This document shows positions 50,368 through 58,636 of a stretch of 64,000 nucleotides of DNA, in pieces. Source of the stretch: Actinoallomurus vinaceus. Its GTDB lineage: Bacteria; Actinomycetota; Actinomycetes; Streptosporangiales; Streptosporangiaceae. Positions within the stretch are counted from its first letter, which is position 1, and each line of letters opens with the position of its first letter. The stretch spans positions 62,001-126,000 of the forward strand of contig NZ_BAABHK010000006.1 in assembly GCF_039542055.1 (NCBI RefSeq). Reading direction: 5' to 3'. The notes beneath the pieces are model-generated. The model did no database searches and was not told the origin of the DNA. It worked only from the letters and a program-made list of their open reading frames with translations. Both the position numbers and the translations under genes were made by a program.

Positions 50368-50385
50368 GTACCTACTAGTATGTAC
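50368..50385. promoter_or_regulatory. Palindromic operator upstream of the tautomerase gene
   Basis: An 18-bp near-palindrome: GTAC at both ends, TACTAGTA in the centre, one mismatched pair (C/T) between. TACTAGTA-centred sites are common for TetR or HxlR-like repressors. It lies 36 bases before the start. Confidence 0.6.
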
Positions 50386-50420
50386 GGTGCTGACAGCTAT
50401 GAGAAGTGAGGACCGCTGAC

Positions 50421-50819
50421 ATGCCATTGGTTCGCATCGACGCGCTGGGGGCCGCCGGTGAGCGGCTCGACGCGCTCGGCCGCGCCGTGCACGACGCCTG
50501 GGTCGAGACCATGGGCGCCCCGCCGGACGACAGGTTCCAGGTCCTGGTCGGTCACGACGGGACCACCAGCACCGTCCGCTACGACGACTACCTCGGCGTG
50601 CACCGCGACGACGGCGTCGTCTACATCGCGATCACGATGCGCTCGGGGCGCCCGCCCACGCAGAAGAAGGCGCTGTACCGGCGGATCGCCGAACTCGCCC
50701 ACGAGTACGCGGACACCGAGCCGCGAAACGTCTTCATCACCGTGACCGAGAACGAGCCGATCGACTGGTCGTTCGGCTACGGAGCGGCGCAGTACGTCGA
50801 CGATCCGCCTGCCCGGTGA
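50421..50819 (+). CDS. Tautomerase family protein (4-OT-like)
   Basis: 132 residues from the ATG at 50421. The sequence after Met is PLVRIDALG, so Pro-1 is available as the catalytic base after Met removal. EVTVTENEPIDWSFGYGAAQY-like sequence near the end (FITVTENEPIDWSFG) is typical of the DUF1904/tautomerase-3-like larger family. Members catalyse keto-enol tautomerism or dehalogenation. A palindromic operator lies just upstream and no regulator gene is adjacent, so the repressor is encoded elsewhere. Confidence 0.88.
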   Translation: MPLVRIDALGAAGERLDALGRAVHDAWVETMGAPPDDRFQVLVGHDGTTSTVRYDDYLGVHRDDGVVYIAITMRSGRPPTQKKALYRRIAELAHEYADTEPRNVFITVTENEPIDWSFGYGAAQYVDDPPAR

Positions 50820-50835
50820 CGCACGGATCTTCGGA

Positions 50836-51681
50836 TCAGGAGCGGGCGGCGAACCGGAACCGGACGCGCTGCCCCGGGCGGAGCTGCCCGGCACGGCTCA
50901 GGTCGGCGGTCGTCACGACGGCCGCGACCGGGTAGCCGCCGGTGGTCGGGTGGTCGGCGAGGAAGATGATGGGCAGGCCGTTCGGGGGCACCTGCAGCGC
51001 GCCGGTGACCATCCCCTCGCTCGGCAACTCGCCCTCCCGCCGCCGGGCGAGCGGCGGCCCCTCCAGCCGCACCCCGATCCGGTTGCTGTGCGAGCTGACC
51101 TCGTACGTCCCGCGGACGAGCGGTTCCAAGCTCTCGAACCAGTCGTCGCGCGGCCCGGGGATGATCCGCAGCACCGGTTCGTCCTCCGGCTCGTAGCCGG
51201 GGGCGACGTCCACGGTGATCGGCCCGGAGGCGCGGCCGACCGCGAGCCGGTCGCCGGCGGCGAGCGGGGCCGGTCCGAGCCCCGACAGGAGGTCGGTCGA
51301 CCGGCTGCCCAGCACCGCCGGGACGTCGAGACCGCCCCGCACCGCGACGTACGTGCGGACACCGCCGAACGGGGTGCCGAACTCGACGACGCCCCCCGCC
51401 GGGACGTGGCAGGGCGCGTTCATCCCCCCGGGCCGTACGGGCAGCGGCGCACCGGTCACCGCGATCCAGGCAGGCGCGTGGAATCGCAGTGCCGCGCCGC
51501 CGAAGGTGAGCTCCAGCCCGGCGGCGTCCTCGGCGTTGCCGACCAGCCGGTTGGCCAGCCGGAGACTGCCAGGGTCCGCCGCGCCGGAATGCGGTACCCC
51601 GAGGTGGGCGTGGCCGGGACGGCCGAGATCCTGCACCGTCGCGAGCGGTCCAGGCCGGACGACCTTGACCTCCCCGCTCAC
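50836..51681 (-). CDS. pxpC: 5-oxoprolinase subunit C (biotin-dependent carboxyltransferase-like)
   Basis: 281 residues from the GTG at 51681, overlapping the pxpB stop by 4 nt. Typical PxpC/KipA sequence: VVRPGPLATVQDLGRPGHAHLGVPHSGAADPGSLRLANRLVGN at the start and SEGMVTGALQVPPNGLPIIFLADHPTTGGYPVAAVV near the end. With PxpA and PxpB it makes an ATP-dependent 5-oxoprolinase that opens 5-oxoproline to glutamate. Last gene of the operon. Confidence 0.95.
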   Translation of the reverse strand: MSGEVKVVRPGPLATVQDLGRPGHAHLGVPHSGAADPGSLRLANRLVGNAEDAAGLELTFGGAALRFHAPAWIAVTGAPLPVRPGGMNAPCHVPAGGVVEFGTPFGGVRTYVAVRGGLDVPAVLGSRSTDLLSGLGPAPLAAGDRLAVGRASGPITVDVAPGYEPEDEPVLRIIPGPRDDWFESLEPLVRGTYEVSSHSNRIGVRLEGPPLARRREGELPSEGMVTGALQVPPNGLPIIFLADHPTTGGYPVAAVVTTADLSRAGQLRPGQRVRFRFAARS

Positions 51682-52325
51682 TGCTCCCCACCCCCGGCGG
51701 CGTCGTCGGTGACCCTCTCGAACCGGACGCGGGTGCCCGGCTGCAGCAGGGACGGCGGGTCGCGGTCCGGATCCCACAGCCGCAGCGTCGTACGGCCGAG
51801 CAGCCGCCAGCCGCCGGGGGACCGCGCCGGATAGACGGCGGTGTACGGCCCGGCGATGGCCACCGCGCCGGCCGGGACGGCCGTTCGCGGGGACTCCCGC
51901 CGGGGGACGTGCAGCGCCTCCTCCAGCCCGGTCAGGTAACCGAATCCGGGGGCGAAGCCGAGGTAGGCGACGACGTACTCGCCCGCGGCGTGGCGTCCGG
52001 AGACCTCCTCCGGGGACAGCCCGGTGAGCGCGGCGACCTCCTCTAGATCCTCCCCGTCGTACACGACGGGGATCCGCAGCGGATCGCGGCCGGCCTCCGT
52101 CGTCTCGGGCAGAGGCAGATCGCGCAACAGCCCGTCCAGACGGCCCAGATCCGTGCCGGGGCGCACCGTCACCAGCAGCGTCCGCTCGCCGGGAACGACC
52201 TCCACGATCTCCGGCCGCGCGAGCGCGCGCACCGCGGCGTGCAGCCGGTGCGGCACGTCCGTCTCGATCAGCAGTGCGGCGTCCCCTGCGCGGCGTACCC
52301 CCGTGATCGCGTCCGCCGCGTTCAA
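51678..52325 (-). CDS. pxpB: 5-oxoprolinase subunit B
   Basis: 215 residues from a TTG that overlaps the pxpA stop (TTGA). It has the PxpB/KipI signature: RIPVVYDGEDLEEVAALTGLSPEEVSGRHAAGEYVVAYLGFAPGFGYLTGL near 85-130, and PRRESPRTAVPAGAVAIAGPYTAVYPARSPGGWRLLGRT near 140-180. PxpB and PxpC together form the ATP-using part of the enzyme. Its homologue KipI in Bacillus inhibits the KinA kinase, but the operon here points to 5-oxoproline metabolism. Confidence 0.95.
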   Translation of the reverse strand: MNAADAITGVRRAGDAALLIETDVPHRLHAAVRALARPEIVEVVPGERTLLVTVRPGTDLGRLDGLLRDLPLPETTEAGRDPLRIPVVYDGEDLEEVAALTGLSPEEVSGRHAAGEYVVAYLGFAPGFGYLTGLEEALHVPRRESPRTAVPAGAVAIAGPYTAVYPARSPGGWRLLGRTTLRLWDPDRDPPSLLQPGTRVRFERVTDDAAGGGEQ

Positions 52326-53065
52326 GCGAACGACTCCACGGTCACGCCCGCCTTCTCGAGGGTCTCCCGTACGGAGCGGGCCAGTTCGACCGCGCCCGGG
52401 GTGTCGCCGTGCACGCAGATCGACCGGGCGTCGAGGCGTACCTCGGTGCCGTCGACGGCCTCGACCACGCCGTCGACCGCCATCCGCAGCGCCCGCCGCG
52501 TCACCCGCTCGACGTCATGGATCACCGCGCCGGGCTCCCGCCGGGAGACCAGCGTTCCGGCCGGGGTGTAGGCGCGATCGGCGAAGCACTCGTGGACGAT
52601 CGTCAGGTCGGTGACCTCGTGCAGGACCGAGCCGGGAAGCGTCAGCACGGGCAGCGACGGGTCGTACGCCGTGACGGCGGCGGCCACCGCCTCGGCCTGC
52701 ACCGGGTCGCGCACGATGCGGTTGTAGAGCGCACCGTGGGGTTTGACGTACCGCACCCGGCCGCCCTCCGCGCGGGCGATGCCGTCCAGCGCCGCGATCT
52801 GGTACAGCACCTCGGCGGTCAGTTCCTCGGCGGCGACGTCCATCTCCCGGCGGCCGAATCCGGCCAGGTCCCGGTAGGACACCTGGGCACCGATCACCAC
52901 GCCGCGCTCGACGGCCGCCGTGCACGTACGGCGGAGGATCAACGGATCTCCGGCGTGGAAGCCGCACGCGACGTTCGCGCTGGTGATGACGGACATGAGG
53001 GCCAGGTCGTCGCCGAGCCGCCACGGCCCGAATCCCTCGCCCAGGTCGGCGTTGAGGTCGATCAT
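52322..53065 (-). CDS. pxpA: 5-oxoprolinase subunit A (LamB/YcsF family)
   Basis: 247 residues from an ATG that overlaps the hydro-lyase stop by 4 nt. The family opening IDLNADLGEGFGPWRLGDDLALMSVITSANVACGFHAGDPLILRRT is present in full, and VRYVKPHGALYNRI near 105-118 carries the conserved His of the barrel. This subunit binds 5-oxoproline. 5-oxoproline forms spontaneously from glutamine and is toxic, so the operon is a damage-control system that returns it to glutamate. Confidence 0.95.
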   Translation of the reverse strand: MIDLNADLGEGFGPWRLGDDLALMSVITSANVACGFHAGDPLILRRTCTAAVERGVVIGAQVSYRDLAGFGRREMDVAAEELTAEVLYQIAALDGIARAEGGRVRYVKPHGALYNRIVRDPVQAEAVAAAVTAYDPSLPVLTLPGSVLHEVTDLTIVHECFADRAYTPAGTLVSRREPGAVIHDVERVTRRALRMAVDGVVEAVDGTEVRLDARSICVHGDTPGAVELARSVRETLEKAGVTVESFA

Positions 53066-53856
53066 CCGGCCACGCTCTCATCCGAACGGTCGGTGATGAG
53101 CATCCGGCCCGGCGCGTGCGTGATCGCGAACGGGGGAGCGCTCGCCATCACAACCGCCTGCGGGGTCACGCCGCACGCCCAGAAGACCGGCACGTCGCCC
53201 GGCTCGGGTTCGACCGGCTCCCCGAACTGCGGGACGGCGAGCGAGGCGACGCCGATCTCGGCGGGGTCACCGACGTGCACCGGAGCGCCGTGCATGGCGG
53301 GGTAGCGGGCGGTGACCTCGATCGCGATTTCGACCAGGTCGGCAGGGATCGGGCGCATGGACACCACGAGCGGGCCGGCCAGCCGCCCGGCGGGCCGGCA
53401 CCGCCGGGACGTGACGTACATGGGGACGTTCCGGCCCTGCTCGATGTGGCGGAGGGGCACGCCCGCCGCCGCGAGCGCCGCCTCGAACGTGAAGCTGCAG
53501 CCGATCAGGAAGGCGACGAGATCGTCCCGCCAGTACGCGGTGGCGTCGGGCACCTCCGCGAGGAGGGCGCCGTTCTGGTACACCCGGTAGGCGGGCAGGT
53601 CGGTGCGCAGGTCCGCGGCGGCGACCTCGCGGGCGTACGGGTCCCCAGGGTCGGTGACCTCGAGGATCGGGCAGGCCTGGGGGTTGCGCACCGCGAACAG
53701 CAGCGCGTCGAAGGCCAGGTCACGGGGGACGGCGAGGAGGTTCGCCTGGACGTATCCGCGGCACCAGCCGCTCGTGGTCACCGGCGTCTCACCGGTCCGG
53801 AACACCTCACGGGCCTGGGACGGGGTGAGGATCCCCGGTTGGTCCATGGTCGTCAT
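53062..53856 (-). CDS. Putative hydro-lyase (DUF1445; D-glutamate cyclase-like)
   Basis: 264 residues from the ATG at 53856. The DUF1445 pattern is clear: TSGWCRGYVQANLLAVPRDLAFDALLFAVRNPQACPILEVTDPGDP near 29-75, LVAFLIGCSFTFEAALAAAGVPLRHIEQG near 116-144, and GDVPVFWACGVTPQAVVMAS near 220-240. Relatives include mammalian D-glutamate cyclase, which interconverts D-glutamate and 5-oxo-D-proline, so it fits the 5-oxoprolinase operon very well: it may supply or remove 5-oxoproline. Coupled to pxpA. Confidence 0.9.
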   Translation of the reverse strand: MTTMDQPGILTPSQAREVFRTGETPVTTSGWCRGYVQANLLAVPRDLAFDALLFAVRNPQACPILEVTDPGDPYAREVAAADLRTDLPAYRVYQNGALLAEVPDATAYWRDDLVAFLIGCSFTFEAALAAAGVPLRHIEQGRNVPMYVTSRRCRPAGRLAGPLVVSMRPIPADLVEIAIEVTARYPAMHGAPVHVGDPAEIGVASLAVPQFGEPVEPEPGDVPVFWACGVTPQAVVMASAPPFAITHAPGRMLITDRSDESVAG

Positions 53857-53903
53857 GGCAGGTTCATGCCCGCTGAACGCCCTTTGCAGCGCACCCGCCC
53901 GCA

Positions 53904-54671
53904 TCATCCGGCCGGACCGTCGGCCGGAGCGGTCGCCTGGAGGGCGGGGAGCAGTCGCGCCACCGTGTCGATCATCGCCCGGATCGCGTCCGGCCGGGCC
54001 TCGACGAGATCGCGGGCGATCATGCCCTCGATCGTGGCGACGAGGATATCGACGTCCCACGGAGTGTGCGGGTAGCCGGCCTCCGCCAGCACCTCGGCGA
54101 CGATCTCGTGGCAGCCGTCGGTCCAGGCCCGCGCGAACGGCCGGAACGCCGGCTCGCGTCCGACCTGGAAGTACAGCTCCCAAAGGGCCAGCTGACGGCT
54201 CCGTTCGGCTTCGCCGGCGGGGGCCAGCGCGCTGACGACGGCGTCGGCGACCGCGGCAGGCCCGGTGTCGGCGACCGGCCGCAGTCGCTCGCGCATGGCC
54301 GCGACGTCGCGCTGTACCAACCGGGCGAACGCCTGCGTCAGCAGGTCCTCGCGGGAGCGGAAGTAGTACGTGGTCGCGGCGAGCGGCAGCGTGGCCCGGT
54401 CGGCCACGGCGCGGTGGGTCACCTGGGCGAACCCGCCCGCCTCGATGAGGTCGACGGCTGCGTCGAGCAGCGCCTCCTTGCGCTGCCGCCCCCGTGCCTG
54501 GGCCGGCTCCTGCCGGGTGGGTCCCCGCTGGGAGGCCGTGTCCGCGCGGGGTGTCGTCGACCGTCGTTCCGCCTCGGCCGGCTCCCCGGCGCGGGCGGCG
54601 TCACGCCTCTCCGGCTTGTTCGTCGCGGCCTCCGCGCGCCCGCGGGGCGGCATCCGTTTGCCCCAGGCCAT
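53904..54671 (-). CDS. TetR family regulator heading the 5-oxoproline operon
   Basis: 255 residues from the ATG at 54671, behind GGAGAGG. There is a long basic, disordered N-terminal extension (~60 residues) before the helix-turn-helix (about 67-112: ALLDAAVDLIEAGGFAQVTHRAVADRATLPLAATTYYFRSREDL). The C-terminal domain has WELYFQVGREPAFRPFARAW. It lies 47 bases before the hydro-lyase on the same strand, and its own promoter contains a 20-bp palindrome, so it probably autoregulates the whole five-gene unit. Confidence 0.88.
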   Translation of the reverse strand: MAWGKRMPPRGRAEAATNKPERRDAARAGEPAEAERRSTTPRADTASQRGPTRQEPAQARGRQRKEALLDAAVDLIEAGGFAQVTHRAVADRATLPLAATTYYFRSREDLLTQAFARLVQRDVAAMRERLRPVADTGPAAVADAVVSALAPAGEAERSRQLALWELYFQVGREPAFRPFARAWTDGCHEIVAEVLAEAGYPHTPWDVDILVATIEGMIARDLVEARPDAIRAMIDTVARLLPALQATAPADGPAG

Positions 54672-54683
54672 GACCTCTCCAGT

Positions 54684-54703
54684 ACTGGCACAGCTGTACC
54701 AGT
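54684..54703. promoter_or_regulatory. TetR operator of the 5-oxoproline operon
   Basis: A 20-bp palindrome: ACTGG and CCAGT at the ends, ACAGCTGT in the centre, with one mismatched pair. It stands 12 bases upstream of the tetR ATG, next to the ribosome site. Confidence 0.75.
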
Positions 54704-54926
54704 CAAGCGTAGGGGGTCTCCGCCGGATCTTGTTCCAAGCGAGCGGCGGTCCAGAAGGTGCCTCGCGAGGTGGACGAGGGAGGCAGCCTGGTTTCGGCCA
54801 CCGGCTCCTTCCGGAGGCAACGCGGAAACGCGGAGGTCGGCGAAGCCGTCGGCCGCAGGGCGGGGCGACGACGCGGCGAGGCACGCTCTGGGCGCCGCGC
54901 GGCCAGAAAGGGATCCACCGGAAACC

Positions 54927-56423
54927 CTAGTCTTCGGGGTTGTCGCGCAGGGCGAGCAGCGCCGCCCGGAGCGCCCGGGGATCGCCATCGGTCTCGGCGA
55001 GGATCGTCATGAACCGGTGGAGGATGGAGTGCCGGTCGTGTCCCCGGTCGAGCAGGCGCTCGGCGACCGTCCAGAGGTGCGGCGGGTCACCGTCCCAGAT
55101 GCGCGTGGCGAGCCGGAGGTGGGCCTCGATGTGCACCGGGTCGGCGTCCGGATGCTCGAACGTCAGCAGCAGGCGCCGATCGTGGTCGTTCGACGGGTCC
55201 AGGCGCGTCAGGTCGATGTCCGCGTTGCCGCCCGTCAGGAACGGGAACGCGAACGCCCGCCGCGCCAGGGCCTCCAGGTCGCCGTCCGGCAGCAGCCGTT
55301 CGACGAGCTCCCGGTCGAGCCCGAACGTGGTCGGGTCGCGGTACGCCTTGGCGAACTTGCCGGTGATGTCCCAGACCTTGTCGAGGGTCTGGCGGACGCC
55401 CTCCTCGGGCAGGCCCGTCCGCCTGCTCGCCCAGCGCACCCACGCCGCGAGCACGTGCGGCATGGCCTCCTGCTCCGCGGGCGACAGCATCACTTTCCGC
55501 GGCAGCCAGTGCAGCAGGAACGTCTCGCACTTGATCGGGCTGACCCGCAGCGGGCGGCCGAAGTCGTGGTCGCAACCGTAGTCGATGATGCGGTCGACGC
55601 AGCGGCTCGCCGCGGACCGGTCCGACAGCTCCTCCGCCTCGTCCGAGGCGAGGAACTGCGCGGCCATCGTCGCGCGGCGGTCGTGGCCGTACACCGGCGG
55701 CGCGGCCAGCCGGCCGCCGGGCGGCAGCGCGCGCACCCGGGCCCGGACGAACGCGTGGTAGTTGCCGAAGGTCTCCTTGACCGGCGGATCCTCGGTCCCG
55801 TCCGTGACGGCGAGGGCCCTCTCCAGCCGCGCCCGGGCCTGGGCGGCGGGGATCGGGTCGAACCGCATCAGGGCGTTCTCCTCGGCCTCCTTGCGGCAGT
55901 AGCCGAGCAGCTTGTCCACCTGCGAGGAGACCCACGCGTCGATCACCATGCCGCGCTCGTTGTGGTCGATCACGACCACCAGCGCGTGGCGCTCCTCCCC
56001 GCCGTACGTGTAGGTGCAGACGATGGAGTCCTGGTCGCCGTAGACGTCGTGGGAGACGTAGCTCTCCTCGGCGACGACCATGCCGACGCGGTCGGCCCAG
56101 CCGGGCCGGGCGACCCCGGCCTCCATGAGCGGGAGCGCGGCGTTCTCGGCCTTGGCGGCCTGGCGCGGCGTGCCCAGGGCCGCGATGCCGGTGAGCAGGG
56201 CGAGGGCCGCCGGGGTACGCGCCTTCGCGGCGTACTCGACCAGCGCCTCCCCGATGAGCTTCTCGACGTCCTCCTGGACGAGGCGCTTGCCCCACCAGGT
56301 GCCGAGCATCTCGCTGACGATCAGCTCGGCGTCGAGCGGACTGCGGACGGCCAGGAGCTCACGGGCGGCACGGAGCATCTCGGCGAACACGGCGTCCGGG
56401 GGCGGCGCGGGGCGCCGGGTCAT
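54927..56423 (-). CDS. Large hypothetical protein with DUF1841-like C-terminus
   Basis: 498 residues from the ATG at 56423, behind GGGGAGG. It is mostly helical and acidic. Near the end, HLRLATRIWDGDPPHLWTVAERLLDRGHDRHSILHRFMTILAE closely follows the DUF1841 pattern (PPE, RL, G, RHEAxHxI, VLxE). The central part (SIVCTYTYGGEERHALVVVIDHNERGMVIDAWVS near 165-200) is beta-rich. I do not recognise an enzyme motif. Alone between the 5-oxoproline operon and a small protein. Function unknown. Confidence 0.7.
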   Translation of the reverse strand: MTRRPAPPPDAVFAEMLRAARELLAVRSPLDAELIVSEMLGTWWGKRLVQEDVEKLIGEALVEYAAKARTPAALALLTGIAALGTPRQAAKAENAALPLMEAGVARPGWADRVGMVVAEESYVSHDVYGDQDSIVCTYTYGGEERHALVVVIDHNERGMVIDAWVSSQVDKLLGYCRKEAEENALMRFDPIPAAQARARLERALAVTDGTEDPPVKETFGNYHAFVRARVRALPPGGRLAAPPVYGHDRRATMAAQFLASDEAEELSDRSAASRCVDRIIDYGCDHDFGRPLRVSPIKCETFLLHWLPRKVMLSPAEQEAMPHVLAAWVRWASRRTGLPEEGVRQTLDKVWDITGKFAKAYRDPTTFGLDRELVERLLPDGDLEALARRAFAFPFLTGGNADIDLTRLDPSNDHDRRLLLTFEHPDADPVHIEAHLRLATRIWDGDPPHLWTVAERLLDRGHDRHSILHRFMTILAETDGDPRALRAALLALRDNPED

Positions 56424-56661
56424 GCGACCTCCCCACGAAAGGACGTGCCCGTGCCACGGCGGGACCCGCCGAGGGACTCGCGCATCGATCGACGTCGCCT
56501 GACTGCCGGATTCGCCGGACACGCCCGGGGAGCGGCGTCCGCGGGGGCGCGCGGGCCCACCTCGCGCAGGTCGCTCACGGTCTACCTTTTCCGAGTACGT
56601 CCCGATGCGCGCCCGTGACGGGTACGCGAGGGATTAGTGGTCCAGTGTCCGGCCACTCACC

Positions 56662-56913
56662 CTACTCGCCCGAGGGGCGTTCGGGTCGGCGTCCCGAGGG
56701 TGGTTCCGACTTGATCATCGACATCAGGTGCTCGCGCGCGACCACCTCGACCAGTGTCGGCGTCAGGTCGACGCCGAGATGTCGGGCACGCAGCCGGAGG
56801 TCGCAGACGCAGCGCTCCACCGCGTCGCGGGAGAGGGTGGGGAAGTCCCGGCAGAGCCGTCCCACCACCGGATCCCGTACGTCGACCTGCGTGATCAGCT
56901 GCGTGGAGGTCAT
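56662..56913 (-). CDS. Small three-helix-bundle dimerisation-like protein
   Basis: 83 residues from the ATG at 56913, behind GAGAGGGG. Three helices are suggested: DPVVGRLCRDFPTLSRDAVERCVCDLRLRARHLGV, then DLTPTLVEVVAREHLMSMI. This matches the small actinobacterial domain seen next to regulators and called a three-helix bundle dimerisation domain. Two adjacent Cys-containing sites (LCRDF, RCVCDL) could take part in disulphides. Role unknown. Confidence 0.7.
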   Translation of the reverse strand: MTSTQLITQVDVRDPVVGRLCRDFPTLSRDAVERCVCDLRLRARHLGVDLTPTLVEVVAREHLMSMIKSEPPSGRRPERPSGE

Positions 56914-56994
56914 GCGGACCCCTCTCGCCTCAGACGATCTCAGTCCACCTGCGTCCCGCTCAGCGCCCAATCTCGATCCTCCCCCGAAGCAGTG

Positions 56995-57708
56995 TCAAGA
57001 CCTCCGGGGGGACAGGTCGTCCTTGCCCTCCTCAGTGTTCCCGCTGGGGTCGGCGGGCTCACCGGGCGCGCCGAAATTCCTGGTCGAAACAGTACGAGAG
57101 CGGGCGGAGCCCTCCATTTCGTCGAGCCAGGCGGGGTGGTGCCGGGCGGCCCACTCCCGCGTGACGTGCCCGAGGAACATCCCGGACGGCGCGCCCGAGT
57201 CCCGCAGGGCGTACCAGAGGTGGCCGAGGAACACCACGAAGATCGCCAGGGTCAGCCAGTCGTGGACGAAGGTCGCCCCGGTGCGGTACATGTCCGGCCA
57301 CGGGTGGGGGAACGTCAGGATCGTCCCGGTGCCCAGCATGACGAGGATCGCGCCGGCGACGAACGCCGCGTTGAGCTTCTGACCCGCGTTGAACTTGCCC
57401 ACCGGGTGGATCCCGCGGCCGCCCACGGTCGCCCGCCGGTCCCGGCCCCGCAGCCACCCCCAGTCGGCCGGGGAGAACCGGTTGAGCCGCCGGAGGTCGT
57501 CACGGAAGGCGCGCGACGCCCAGCCGAGCAGCGCGGGGACCGGCAGCCCGAACCCGGCGACGATGTGGATCATCCGGAACAGGTGGCGCCGGCCGACCGT
57601 CTCGGACAGCGCCGGGACGTACAGCACCGCCGCGGTCGCGAGGCAGACGAGCAGGAGGACGGCCGTCATGTGGTGCACGCTCCGCACGGCGCGGGTGAAC
57701 CGGATCAT
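56995..57708 (-). CDS. Cytochrome b-type membrane subunit for the molybdenum oxidoreductase
   Basis: 237 residues from the ATG at 57708, which overlaps the stop of the molybdoprotein by 4 nt (ATGA). Four hydrophobic helices with His pairs in the right places (VRSVHHMTAVLL near 13, FRMIHIVAGFGL near 45, TFVHDWLTLAIFVVFLGHLWY near 150-170) fit a b-type diheme protein of the formate dehydrogenase gamma/cytochrome b561 type. It should shuttle electrons between quinone and the partner enzyme. The last ~40 residues are a polar tail. Confidence 0.88.
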   Translation of the reverse strand: MIRFTRAVRSVHHMTAVLLLVCLATAAVLYVPALSETVGRRHLFRMIHIVAGFGLPVPALLGWASRAFRDDLRRLNRFSPADWGWLRGRDRRATVGGRGIHPVGKFNAGQKLNAAFVAGAILVMLGTGTILTFPHPWPDMYRTGATFVHDWLTLAIFVVFLGHLWYALRDSGAPSGMFLGHVTREWAARHHPAWLDEMEGSARSRTVSTRNFGAPGEPADPSGNTEEGKDDLSPRRS

Positions 57709-58391
57709 GACGTGTATCCGTTCGAGCGGCCGATCCACGCGTCCACGTCGTAGCCCCGGACCTCCCAGTAGCCCGGCTTGACCCGGTCCACCAGGTCGAT
57801 CCCGCCGAGCCACTTGGTCGACTTGTAGCCGTACATCGGCGCGACGTACATCCGCACCGGGCCGCCGTGCTCGTGGCTCACCGGGCCCCCCAGCATGCTC
57901 GTGGCGACGATCACGTCGCGCCGGCGTGCCTGCTCGAGGGTGAGCGTCTCGGTGTACGCGCCGTCGAACGAGGTGAACCGGACGCCCTTGGCCCCCGGCC
58001 GTACGCCGACGACGTTCAGGAGGTCGGGCAGGGCGACTCCCGCCCATGCGACGTCGGACACCGTCCACCCGGTGACGCAGTGGAAGTCGTCGGTCATCCG
58101 CGTCTGCGGCAGCGCCTGCAGGTCGGCGAAGCGGAACGTCCGCGGGCGATCGACCAGCCCGCCGACGGTGAGGCGGTAGTCCGCCGGCTCGACGCGCTTG
58201 ACGGAGTCGACCACGGAGTAGAAACGGAAGCCGCCGGCCGCCGGGATCAGGCCCGAGACCCGGGAGCCGACCGGGCCGACCGCGCGGTTGACACCACTCT
58301 GGACGCGCGCGCCCACGACGACGCCCACGGCCCCGAGACCGACCATGCCGAGGACGACGCGCCGTCCGACAGGGGAACCTTCGCTGGTCAT
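57705..58391 (-). CDS. Molybdopterin-dependent oxidoreductase (sulfite oxidase/MsrP-like)
   Basis: 228 residues. An N-terminal signal or anchor (RRVVLGMVGLGAVGVVVGA; two Arg precede it, but not a full Tat box) leads to an oxidoreductase domain. Asp-Phe-His-Cys in DDFHCVTGW near 103-107 carries the Cys that binds molybdenum, and LGGPVSHEHGGPVRMYVAPMYGYKSTKWLGGIDL near 166-200 is the conserved pterin region. This layout is that of MsrP/YedY-like periplasmic reductases. It pairs with the cytochrome b gene, a functional analogue of MsrPQ. Confidence 0.9.
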   Translation of the reverse strand: MTSEGSPVGRRVVLGMVGLGAVGVVVGARVQSGVNRAVGPVGSRVSGLIPAAGGFRFYSVVDSVKRVEPADYRLTVGGLVDRPRTFRFADLQALPQTRMTDDFHCVTGWTVSDVAWAGVALPDLLNVVGVRPGAKGVRFTSFDGAYTETLTLEQARRRDVIVATSMLGGPVSHEHGGPVRMYVAPMYGYKSTKWLGGIDLVDRVKPGYWEVRGYDVDAWIGRSNGYTS

Positions 58392-58636
58392 GTCTATATT
58401 CGAGCACCGCGGAGGCCGTCTTCGGAACGGCGGCGGACGATACGTCAGCGAACCGTCACATCTCCGGCACTTGACGACCGCGCGAATCGTCCTTACCGCC
58501 GGGTGCCGGAACCGATCACCCTGCGTGCCTCCGGGGGACGGCGCGGGCCGTCTCGTACGCGCGTCTTCGGTGACCCGGTGTGACCGCCGGGGTCCGGACG
58601 GTGCAGGATGAAGGCCGGACGCTCCGGGAGGACGCC

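Noticed and set aside
54066..56618. 850-codon rightward open frame
   Set aside because: It crosses the TetR gene, the intergenic gap and the 498-residue gene in antisense; no protein-like motif.
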